Source: Chloroflexota bacterium (GTDB lineage: Bacteria; Chloroflexota; UBA11872; UBA12225). From it: 64,000 bases of DNA. The stretch is taken from contig JAUJOR010000012.1 of the NCBI GenBank assembly GCA_030447525.1, positions 1 through 64,000 on the forward strand, read 5' to 3'. The translations under genes were made by a program, and so were the position numbers. The notes beneath the pieces are model-generated. The model worked only from the letters and a program-made list of their open reading frames with translations. It was not told the DNA's origin and did not search any database. Shown here piece by piece: positions 7,532-16,150 of the stretch (the stretch's first letter is position 1; every line of letters starts with the position of its first letter).

Positions 7532-9922
7532 GTGCGCGGAGCCAAGAACGAGGATGCCGCCCCCGTGAGGTTGCTGAGTCTACCTGGGCCGCGCAGCTCG
7601 CACCGGCCAACGGTGATGGCCCTGGTGATGCTGCCGATGGTGTCACTGCTGTTGCTGGCCGGGCTCAGCGATTGGCGGTTGGCGCTGAAGAACGAGGCCC
7701 ACGTCGTCGAGCAGCGGGTGACGCTGGCCCGGTCCATCGCCCAGGCAACCTCGTCATTCGTCGCCGGGCACATCGCCACGGTGCGTACGCTGGCGCTCAC
7801 CAGTCAGATTGCCGACCCCGCGAGCGAGCCGGACCTGGAGGCCTTTCTCCAGCAGGTGGTGGCCGCCAATCCCGCCTGGGAAGGGCTTGGCGTCTTCGAC
7901 GCCGAGGGTTGGAAGCTTGCCGGCGGGCTGGCGCCGCGCCTCACCGTGAACATCGCCGACCGTCCGTACTTCCAGGAGGTGATGACCAGCGGCCGGACGG
8001 TGGTAAGCCCGGCCCTTATCGCCCGCCCCACGGGGAGCAACGTGTTCGTCGTCGCCCAGCCGGTGCAGTTCGGCAGTGGGGGCCGTGGTGTGCTCGTCGC
8101 CAGCCTGATGACCGACGAGTTGGGGCGAGCCCTGACCACCCTGTACGGCGGTCCCGGGTTCGAGATCATCGTCGTCGACCAGCAGGGACAGGCGCTCGTC
8201 CGTCCGGACCCGGCCATCCCCAATGAGCTCCGCGCCGCAGGCGACCGCCCGGAGGTGGCCGCCGTGCTGGCCGGGGCGAGCGGGAGCCTTACCACCCGCG
8301 GGCCCAGAGACGTGGAGCAGCTGACGGCCTACGCCCCCTTGAGCGACCTAGGCTGGGGCGTGCTGGTCAACGAGCCGGTGGCCGCTGCCTTTGGAGCGGC
8401 CCGGCGTCAGCTCCGTCTGGCTTGGAGTCTGCTCGGCACCACCGCCATCCTGACCAGCGCCTTTGCCTGGTTCCTCAGCGGCCGCCTGGCCCGTCTCTAC
8501 GACCTGCAGCAAGTGGCCACCGACCGGGCCAGGGCGGCCGCCGAACAGCTCAGCCGGCAGCTGGGGTTCACCAGTGCCATCACCCGCCATCTGGGGGAGG
8601 GGGTCTTCGCCTTCAACCGCGCCGGGCGCCTCACCTTTATGAACCCCGCCGCCGAGCGCATGCTCGGCTGGCAGGAGGCGGAGGTGCTCGGGCAGCCGAT
8701 CCCCAGCCTCATCCGCCGCCGGGGCGGCCGCCGGGATGGGCAAGAGGGCCAGGGGGCGGCGGACGATGCCCTGCCGGGCGCGCCCGGTACGCCCGGCAGG
8801 TTGGGAGACGCGGGGCGGGCCTGCCCCATGCTGGAGGTGGCCCGACAGGGAGTGATGATCCAGGCCGACGACGAGACATTTACCCGCCGCGACGGCTCGC
8901 TCGTCCCCGTGGCGTACACCTGCTCGCCGATCACCGTAGCGGGAGAAACGGTAGGGGCGGTTGTCGCCTTCCACGACATCACCACCCGCAAGGCCAGCGA
9001 GGCCGCCCTCCAGGACGCCGCCCGGATGCGTGAAGAGTTCCTGGCCATGGTGTCGCACGAGCTGCGCACTCCCTTGACCGCCGTACTGGGCTACGCCGAT
9101 ATCCTCCTGCGCCAGCGGCACGGCACGCTCACCGAGCGCCAGCAGCGCCACGCCGCCGGGATTCGTGACGCGGCCCACCGCCAGCTGGCCCTGGTCAACG
9201 ACCTCTTGGACGTCTCCAAGCTCGAGGCCGGCAAGATCGACGTCAGCCCCGTCCCGGTGGATCCCCAGGCCGTGGTCGCCCGCGCCGCCGGGTCGATGCA
9301 GGTCATCGCCGGTCAAAAGGACGTCAACCTGCGCGTTGAGCCCGGTCCACCCTTGCCCCGCGTCATGGCCGACGAAGATCGGCTGCACCAGATCGTGATC
9401 AACCTCCTCTCTAATGCCATCAAGTTCACCCCGCCCCAGGGGATGGTGGCCATCGGGGCAGTCCTCGTGGAGGAACCCCTGGACGCCTCGGCCCCCCGCC
9501 ACGCCTCCGGCCAGCTACCCGCCGGCCGCTTGCCCGCCGCCTGGCGCGCCGTGGCGGAGCGCGCCACGGCGACCTACGTTGCCGTGCGTGTCAGCGACAC
9601 GGGCATTGGCATTGCCCCGGAGCACCTGGCCCACATCTGGGACCGCTTCTACCAGGCGGACTCGTCCTCCACGCGCCGTTTCGGGGGCACCGGCCTGGGG
9701 CTGACGATCGTCAAGCGTCTCACTGAGCTCCACGGTGGGTTCGTCACCGCCGCGTCGGAAGGGGCCGGCAGGGGGAGCGCCTTTACCGTCTGGTTGCCGG
9801 CCATCCTGGCCCCGGTGCGCAGCGCCCCGGATGTAACGCCCTCACCGGCTGTGGGGATGGACGCGCTGACCCCTGCCGGTCCTGGGGAAACAACCCCCGT
9901 GCACGGCGCTCGAGGCGTATAG
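7532..9922 (+). CDS. Membrane sensor histidine kinase with extracytoplasmic Cache-like and PAS domains
   Basis: This protein of about 796 residues starts with a transmembrane helix (MALVMLPMVSLLLLAGL). An extracytoplasmic region of about 270 residues follows, with the RPYFQEVMTSG and NVFVVAQPV strands of dCache sensors. A second helix (TTAILTSAFAWFLSG), a PAS domain (GVFAFNRAGRLTFMNPAAERM), a HisKA dimerisation domain with the phospho-acceptor in MVSHELRTPL (about His509) and an HATPase domain with N box QIVINLLSNAIKF and G boxes VSDTGIGI and GGTGLGLTIV complete it. It senses an unknown, probably small extracellular ligand. A linker of about 40 residues between PAS and HisKA contains a perfect palindrome (8770-8800). 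The start is uncertain (GTG 7532, GTG 7565 or the upstream 7463). The receiver gene at 10040 is the likely partner. Confidence 0.85.
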   Translation: MRGAKNEDAAPVRLLSLPGPRSSHRPTVMALVMLPMVSLLLLAGLSDWRLALKNEAHVVEQRVTLARSIAQATSSFVAGHIATVRTLALTSQIADPASEPDLEAFLQQVVAANPAWEGLGVFDAEGWKLAGGLAPRLTVNIADRPYFQEVMTSGRTVVSPALIARPTGSNVFVVAQPVQFGSGGRGVLVASLMTDELGRALTTLYGGPGFEIIVVDQQGQALVRPDPAIPNELRAAGDRPEVAAVLAGASGSLTTRGPRDVEQLTAYAPLSDLGWGVLVNEPVAAAFGAARRQLRLAWSLLGTTAILTSAFAWFLSGRLARLYDLQQVATDRARAAAEQLSRQLGFTSAITRHLGEGVFAFNRAGRLTFMNPAAERMLGWQEAEVLGQPIPSLIRRRGGRRDGQEGQGAADDALPGAPGTPGRLGDAGRACPMLEVARQGVMIQADDETFTRRDGSLVPVAYTCSPITVAGETVGAVVAFHDITTRKASEAALQDAARMREEFLAMVSHELRTPLTAVLGYADILLRQRHGTLTERQQRHAAGIRDAAHRQLALVNDLLDVSKLEAGKIDVSPVPVDPQAVVARAAGSMQVIAGQKDVNLRVEPGPPLPRVMADEDRLHQIVINLLSNAIKFTPPQGMVAIGAVLVEEPLDASAPRHASGQLPAGRLPAAWRAVAERATATYVAVRVSDTGIGIAPEHLAHIWDRFYQADSSSTRRFGGTGLGLTIVKRLTELHGGFVTAASEGAGRGSAFTVWLPAILAPVRSAPDVTPSPAVGMDALTPAGPGETTPVHGARGV
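8770..8800. repeat. Perfect GC palindrome within the kinase linker
   Basis: CCTGCCGGGCG (8770-8780) and CGCCCGGCAGG (8790-8800) form an 11-bp perfect inverted repeat with a 9-base loop. It lies in codons for a Gly/Pro/Ala-rich linker (ALPGAPGTPGRLGDA) that is not part of any conserved kinase domain. Confidence 0.7.
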
Positions 9923-9974
9923 GACCCCCGGGCTACCGCAGGCGTGCGTTGCGCCGGCAGGCGGCGACCGAGTC

Positions 9975-9980
9975 TATACT
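9975..9980 (+). promoter_or_regulatory. -10 box of the receiver gene
   Basis: TATACT at 9975-9980 follows the kinase stop by about 50 bases and would give a leader of about 53 bases. The receiver gene can therefore be transcribed independently of the kinase. No -35 match is clear. Confidence 0.45.
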
Positions 9981-10039
9981 CTCCCATCTCGCGGCCGGCA
10001 TGCGCACGGGCGCAGCGCCAGGTAGCGGGGAGGAGCCGA

Positions 10040-10462
10040 GTGACCACGGTGGAATCCGTCCTGCTCACCAATGGGACCACCCTGCAACCGCCACTCATCC
10101 TGATCGCGGAGGACGAGCCTAACAACCAGGATGTCCTCCTGACCGTGGTGGAGGACTTTATCGGGGGCCGGACGATGCTGGCGCACAACGGCCAGGAGGC
10201 CCTCTCTGCCGTGCAGCGCGAGCGCCCCAACCTGATCATCCTGGACTTGATGATGCCGGTGCTGGACGGGTTCGTCGTCGCCGAACGCCTCAAGGGCGAC
10301 CCCTCCACCGCCGACATCCCCATCATCGCCCTGACGGCTATGGCCCGGCAGGAGGATGAGGCGGCGGCCCGGCGCGCCGGCTGCGACGTCTTTGTGACCA
10401 AGCCCTTCGATCTCGACGCCATGGTGCTGGTCATCCGCTCCCGCCTGGCCGGGGGCGCTTGA
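10040..10462 (+). CDS. Stand-alone response regulator receiver domain protein
   Basis: This 140-residue protein is a single CheY-like receiver domain. The acidic pocket is AEDEPNN (about residue 24-30), the phospho-acceptor is Asp69 in LIILDLMMPVLDG, the switch Thr is in IIALTAMA and the conserved Lys is in VTKPFD. It has no DNA-binding or enzymatic output domain, so it must signal by protein contact or act as a phosphate relay. I chose GTG 10040 because GGGGAGGAG lies five bases upstream, and the frame upstream of it is not conserved. It directly follows the sensor kinase and is its most likely partner. Confidence 0.85.
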   Translation: MTTVESVLLTNGTTLQPPLILIAEDEPNNQDVLLTVVEDFIGGRTMLAHNGQEALSAVQRERPNLIILDLMMPVLDGFVVAERLKGDPSTADIPIIALTAMARQEDEAAARRAGCDVFVTKPFDLDAMVLVIRSRLAGGA

Positions 10463-10511
10463 TCCCGGGGGCGCCTGATCCAGACGTCTTTCCTGGGGGA
10501 CGCAGGGGCCG

Positions 10512-10517
10512 TATACT
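10512..10517 (+). promoter_or_regulatory. -10 box upstream of the valS leader
   Basis: TATACT at 10512-10517 would start transcription near 10524 and produce a leader of about 250 bases before valS, long enough for the structured elements at 10528-10647. Confidence 0.45.
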
Positions 10518-10523
10518 CTGCGG

Positions 10524-10772
10524 TGCAGTACCTGCCCCCCAGGGGTATCGCGCCCCCTGAACGGGCAACGGGGGCAGTGGGCCGGCCAGAGCAGGGTGCT
10601 AACGCTGCTACCACGACGGCCACGCTCGTCCCTGGATGAGCGTGGCCCTTTGCGTTGCTGACCTCCGGGTGTTGTAACTGACCCCTGCGTAGACAACCGA
10701 GCCACTGGGTGCAGATGCCTCCTGGGCTGTGTGTAGAGCCATCAAGGCAGCGATCTGTAGAGGACGGAGATC
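10524..10772 (+). promoter_or_regulatory. Structured valS leader, T-box-like attenuator candidate
   Basis: The leader contains a nested hairpin near its 5' end: CTGCCCCC pairs with GGGGGCAG, enclosing CAGGGG/CCCCTG. It ends with a 10-bp stem, GGCCACGCTC (10618-10627) and GAGCGTGGCC (10638-10647), followed by CTTT, a plausible terminator well before valS. The terminator loop holds CGTCCCTGG. CAGGG and CTACCACG just upstream could pair with it as an antiterminator, the arrangement seen in T-box leaders (AGGGUGGNACCRCG opposite CGUCCCU). Against this, the tRNA-binding UGGN is not intact (TGCT, with a nearby TGCTA duplication) and I could not find a valine specifier codon in the 5' stem loop. Attenuation of valS is therefore plausible but the class is unproven. 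Confidence 0.35.
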
Positions 10773-13466
10773 ATGGCGGCTCTGGAAGGACGCTTCGACT
10801 TCAAGACGGCGGAGCCGGCGCTGCAACGGCGTTGGGACGAAACGGGGATCTACCGCTTCGATCCGCAGCTCCCCGGGCGCCCCTACACGGTGGATACGCC
10901 CCCCCCGACGGTGTCCGGGCGCATCCACGTCGGCCACGTCTACTCCTATACCCAGGCCGACGTCATGATCCGCTATCACCGGATGAAGGGGGAGCAGGTT
11001 TTCTATCCCTTTGGCTTCGACGACAACGGCCTCCCCACCGAGATCTTCACCGAGAACAGCAAAGGGATCCGGGCGCGTGACGTCGGCCGGCGGGCCTTTA
11101 TCGAGGCCTGCCTGGCCCTCTCTCGAGAGGTGGAAGGGCAGTTCGAGCGCTTCTGGAAGCGTCTCGGCCTGAGCGTCGACTGGCGCTTGCTCTACTCCAC
11201 GATTGACGAGCGCTCGCGCCGCGTCTCTCAGAGCGCCTTTCTCGACCTCTACCGCCAGGGCCACGTCTACCGCCAGGAGGCGCCTACCCTGTGGTGCACC
11301 ACCTGCCAGACAGGGGTTGCCCAGGCGGACGTGGAAGACAAGCCAGGGGTGCAGACCTTCTTCACCACCTTTCCCTTTCACCTGGTAGGCCAGGCCCCGG
11401 CGCGGGATAGGGAGTCAGGCCCCGACGCCGGGGAGGAGCTACTGATCGCCACCACCCGCCCGGAGCTCCTCGCCGCCTGCGTTGCCGTCTTCGTCCACCC
11501 GGAAGACGCGCGTTACCGTGACGTGGTCGGCAGGACGGCCCGCACTCCTCTCTTCGACCAGGAGGTGCCGGTGCTGGCCGATCCCCGCGCTGACCCTGAG
11601 AAGGGCACCGGCGCGGTGATGTGCTGCACTTTTGGCGATGTCGCCGACGTGGCCTGGTGGCGTGACCACAAGCTCCCCTTGCGCATCGCCATTACCGAGG
11701 ACGGGCACATGGACCGGCTGGCCGGGCCTTACGCCGGCCTGACCGTGCGCGCCGCGCGGGCCAGGATCTTGGAGGATCTGGGGGCGGCCGGCTTGATCCG
11801 TGACCAGAAGGGGATCGAGCACACCGTGGGCGTGCACGAGCGGGGCGGGCACGACCTGGAGTACCTGGTCACGAAGCAGTGGTTCGTCAAGCTCCTGGAG
11901 CACAAGGAGCGCTGGCTGGAGGCCGGCCGGAGGATCCGGTGGCACCCCGAGCACATGCGCGCCCGCTACGAGAACTGGATCGAGGGCCTGAGCTGGGACT
12001 GGAACATCTCCCGCCAGAAAACCTACGGCGTTCCCTTCCCGGTGTGGTACTGCCGCGCCTGCGGCACCCCGGCGCTGGCTCAAGAGGGGCAGCTGCCAGT
12101 GGATCCGCAGGACACGCCGCCCCCGGCGGACGCCTGTGCCGCCTGCGGGGGCAAGGCATTCGACCCCGATACCGACGTGATGGACACGTGGGCCACGTCC
12201 TCTGTGACGCCTCAGATCTGCGCCACCCTGCTCGAGCCCCTGGGCATCTCGGAGGCGGAGTTCGACCGGCGCTTCCGCCCCATGAGCCTGCGCCCCAACG
12301 CCCACGACATCATCCGCACCTGGGACTTCTACACCATCGTGCGCAGCCTCTATCTCACCGGGGACATCCCCTGGACGGACGTGCTTATCTCCGGCCACGC
12401 CCTTGATCCGGCAGGAAAGAAGCTCTCCAAGAGCAAGCTCCGGACGGCTGAGGATCCCCTGCCGATGTTGGAGCAGTACTCTGCCGACGCCGTGCGCTAC
12501 TGGGCGTCTAGCGTGCGCACCGGGGGCGATACCGCCCTCAGCGAGGAGGTGTTCCGTAACGGGAACAAGCTGGTGACCAAGCTGTGGCACGCCAGTAAGT
12601 TCGCCCTCTCGCACCTGGCGGAGGAAGACCTGTCTGCCAGCTCACCGGCGCCCGCTGCCTCGCCGGGCGCGGCCGATGGGCTATCGCATCGCCCCGCCGA
12701 CGGGTCAGCGCCCCTGCAGGGAGGAGACGTTCCCGAGTCGCTCAACGCCACCGACCGCTGGCTGCTGGCCCGGCTGCACGAGGTGATCCGCCGGGCTACG
12801 GGGGCGATGGAGGAGTACGAGTTCGCCACGGCCAAGGCCGAGGTAGAGCGCTTTTTCTGGACCGACCTGTGCGACAACTACCTGGAGCTGATCAAGCTGC
12901 GCCTCTACGGCGGGGCCCCCGCCGGCGACGGCCGGAACGGGGCGACCGGCGAGCCTGGGGCAGCCCCTGCCGGGGGGCAAGCGTCGGCCGCCGCCCCAGG
13001 TGCTGAGCGTGGCTCCGGCTCGTCGGGAGCGCGCTACGTCCTGGCCCAGGCTGTACCGGCAGTGCTCAAGCTCCTGGCCCCCTTTATGCCCCATATCACG
13101 GACGCAGTCTTTATGGGCGGCTTCGCCGCGGCTGAGGGTGTGCCGTCCATCCACGTCTCACGCTGGCCGGAGGCCCCGGCGTCTTGGGACAGCCCCGCCG
13201 CCCGGCAGTCCGGCGGGGTCATCCTGGAGGTAGTGGACAGCGTACGGCGCTGGAAGGCGGAGCGCCAGCTGAGTGTCGGCGCCCCCGTAGGGACGCTACG
13301 CATCAGCTGCCCGGCCGCCGAGTGGGATGCCCTCACCAGCGCCCGCCTCGACCTGCAAGGCGTGGCCCGGGCGCAAGCGGTCGATCTGGTGACCGCTCCA
13401 CTTGGGAGCCCTCTGGAAGTATCGGTGCAGGAGGCGCAACAGGAGCCGGTGCCGGCCGGCGCTTGA
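10773..13466 (+). CDS. valS: Valine--tRNA ligase
   Basis: This 897-residue class I aminoacyl-tRNA synthetase charges tRNA-Val. The HIGH motif is GRIHVGH (residues 49-55), the KMSKS loop is KKLSKSK (about 549-555), and PTVSG and the GFDDNGLPTE segment are typical of valine enzymes. Zinc-finger-like Cys pairs appear as WCTTCQTG and WYCRACG...ACAACGG. The TGGDTALSEEVFRNGNKLVTKLWHASKF block resembles archaeal-type valine enzymes more than the classical bacterial ones. There is no C-terminal coiled-coil arm, which fits that subtype. Two Ala/Gly/Pro-rich insertions lie at about residues 628-650 and 715-750. The ATG follows GGACGGAGATC. A structured leader precedes the gene. Confidence 0.93.
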   Translation: MAALEGRFDFKTAEPALQRRWDETGIYRFDPQLPGRPYTVDTPPPTVSGRIHVGHVYSYTQADVMIRYHRMKGEQVFYPFGFDDNGLPTEIFTENSKGIRARDVGRRAFIEACLALSREVEGQFERFWKRLGLSVDWRLLYSTIDERSRRVSQSAFLDLYRQGHVYRQEAPTLWCTTCQTGVAQADVEDKPGVQTFFTTFPFHLVGQAPARDRESGPDAGEELLIATTRPELLAACVAVFVHPEDARYRDVVGRTARTPLFDQEVPVLADPRADPEKGTGAVMCCTFGDVADVAWWRDHKLPLRIAITEDGHMDRLAGPYAGLTVRAARARILEDLGAAGLIRDQKGIEHTVGVHERGGHDLEYLVTKQWFVKLLEHKERWLEAGRRIRWHPEHMRARYENWIEGLSWDWNISRQKTYGVPFPVWYCRACGTPALAQEGQLPVDPQDTPPPADACAACGGKAFDPDTDVMDTWATSSVTPQICATLLEPLGISEAEFDRRFRPMSLRPNAHDIIRTWDFYTIVRSLYLTGDIPWTDVLISGHALDPAGKKLSKSKLRTAEDPLPMLEQYSADAVRYWASSVRTGGDTALSEEVFRNGNKLVTKLWHASKFALSHLAEEDLSASSPAPAASPGAADGLSHRPADGSAPLQGGDVPESLNATDRWLLARLHEVIRRATGAMEEYEFATAKAEVERFFWTDLCDNYLELIKLRLYGGAPAGDGRNGATGEPGAAPAGGQASAAAPGAERGSGSSGARYVLAQAVPAVLKLLAPFMPHITDAVFMGGFAAAEGVPSIHVSRWPEAPASWDSPAARQSGGVILEVVDSVRRWKAERQLSVGAPVGTLRISCPAAEWDALTSARLDLQGVARAQAVDLVTAPLGSPLEVSVQEAQQEPVPAGA

Positions 13467-13475
13467 CTTCGCTAG

Positions 13476-14876
<1,401 letters not shown>

Positions 14877-14891
14877 GGACTCCGACGTCCG

Positions 14892-14950
14892 AAGTCTCAC
14901 GTCTCAAGTGGTCGCCTGACTCGAGGCCTGGGGCTCGAGATGTGAGACTT
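14892..14950 (+). terminator. Long imperfect hairpin between eno and the Roadblock gene
   Basis: AAGTCTCACGTCTC (14892-14905) pairs with GAGATGTGAGACTT (14937-14950) with one mismatch. An inner CTCGAGGCC/GGGCTCGAG inverted repeat forms a second helix. It starts 16 bases after the enolase stop and ends 20 bases before the next ATG. It could terminate eno transcription or structure the leader of the downstream gene. There is no U-tract. Confidence 0.6.
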
Positions 14951-14970
14951 GACGGAGGAAAGTTCCCGAA

Positions 14971-15339
14971 ATGGCCGATCTGAACGAACTGCTCACGAGC
15001 TTTACCCGGGTCAGGGGCGTAGTCGCCGCCGTGCTGGTCGGCCACGACGGCTTGCCCCTGCAGAGCGTGGTCGCCCCGGGCGTGGACGAGGCCGACGTCG
15101 ACGTGCTGGGGGCCATCGCCGCCAGCGGCCTCGTCCCGGCTCAGGAGATCGGTCAGCACACCGAGCGGGGAGGGATCAAGCAGGCCATTTACGAGTTCGA
15201 TCGCGGGGTAGTGGTGATCGAGCCCATGGGCAGCGCCATCCTCGTCGTCGTCACGGACGCCGTTGCCTCCCTCGGCTTCCTCCGCCTTCAGGCGCGCAAG
15301 GCCCATCCCGAGCTACAGGCCATCCTCGCCGATCTCTAA
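14971..15339 (+). CDS. Roadblock/LC7 domain protein
   Basis: This 122-residue protein is one Roadblock/LC7 domain. It opens with the helix LNELLTSFTRVRGVVAAVLVG and the strand HDGLPLQSVVAPG, and carries the late strand GVVVIEPMGSAILVVVTD. Roadblock proteins usually dimerise and regulate small Ras-like GTPases, as MglB does for MglA, or serve in signalling complexes. No small GTPase gene is adjacent, so its partner must lie elsewhere or it works alone. GGAGG precedes the ATG by about 14 bases. Confidence 0.85.
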   Translation: MADLNELLTSFTRVRGVVAAVLVGHDGLPLQSVVAPGVDEADVDVLGAIAASGLVPAQEIGQHTERGGIKQAIYEFDRGVVVIEPMGSAILVVVTDAVASLGFLRLQARKAHPELQAILADL

Positions 15340-15493
15340 TCCCGGTGCTGCCCTCCATCGCCCCCCATGGCCGAGCGATGGCCGGGGATGCCCGTGCCCT
15401 GACCTTTTGATGCCCGCCGGTTGCGTTGCGCCCCAATGTGCCGGCTGTCCCGCCGTTTCATAGAAGAAGCGTGGATGTGGATAGAGAAGACGC

Positions 15494-16150
15494 GTGAAGC
15501 TCGGCGTCCTTGCCTCCGGTCGCGGGACGAGCCTGCAGGCTATTCTTGACGCCAGCGCCTGTGGCGACCTCCCGGCGCACGTAGCCGTCGTCCTGGGCAA
15601 CCGCCCCCGCGCCCGGGCCCTGGAGCGCGCCCGGGCCGCCGGGGTGCCCACCTACAGTCTCCCCCAGCGGCGCTTCCTCTCCCGACTCGAACGCGACCTG
15701 ACCATGGTTGAGCGCCTCCGCCGGCACGGCGTGGAGCTGGTCGTCCTGGCCGGGTACGATCGCGTCCTGTCCCCGGAGTTCCTGGACGCCTTTCCGCAGC
15801 GGGTGATCAACCTCCACCCCTCCCTCCTCCCGGCCTTTGGGGGCGAGACGGCCATGGCCCCCCGCCCCCAGGCAGCCGCCCTACAGTACGGCTGCAAGCT
15901 GGCCGGCTGCACCGTCCACCTCGTCGTCAACGACGGAGGCATCGACACCGGTCCGATCGTCGCCCAGGGCGCCGTCCCGATCTACGACGACGACACCGTG
16001 GACAGCCTCGTCTCCCGCCTGCTCCGCGAGGAGCACCGCATCCTCCTGGACGCCATCCGCTGGATGGCCGCCGGTCGCCTGCGCCTCGAGGGGCGCCGCG
16101 TCCTTACCGGCCAGCTCCGCCCCGCGGACGAGCCCCCGCCCCCAGACTAG
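15494..16150 (+). CDS. purN: Phosphoribosylglycinamide formyltransferase
   Basis: This 218-residue enzyme transfers the formyl group from 10-formyltetrahydrofolate to GAR in purine biosynthesis. The phosphate-binding ASGRGTSLQAILDA, catalytic Asn and His in INLHPSLLPAF, and Asp in DGGIDTGPIVAQ are present. The usual GxHAxEAVL segment of the family is altered to APRPQAAALQYGCKLAG. This places it somewhat off the mainstream and leaves a related formyltransferase role possible. The start is GTG at 15494. Its stop overlaps the convergent reductase gene by four bases. No other pur gene is adjacent. Confidence 0.82.
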   Translation: MKLGVLASGRGTSLQAILDASACGDLPAHVAVVLGNRPRARALERARAAGVPTYSLPQRRFLSRLERDLTMVERLRRHGVELVVLAGYDRVLSPEFLDAFPQRVINLHPSLLPAFGGETAMAPRPQAAALQYGCKLAGCTVHLVVNDGGIDTGPIVAQGAVPIYDDDTVDSLVSRLLREEHRILLDAIRWMAAGRLRLEGRRVLTGQLRPADEPPPPD

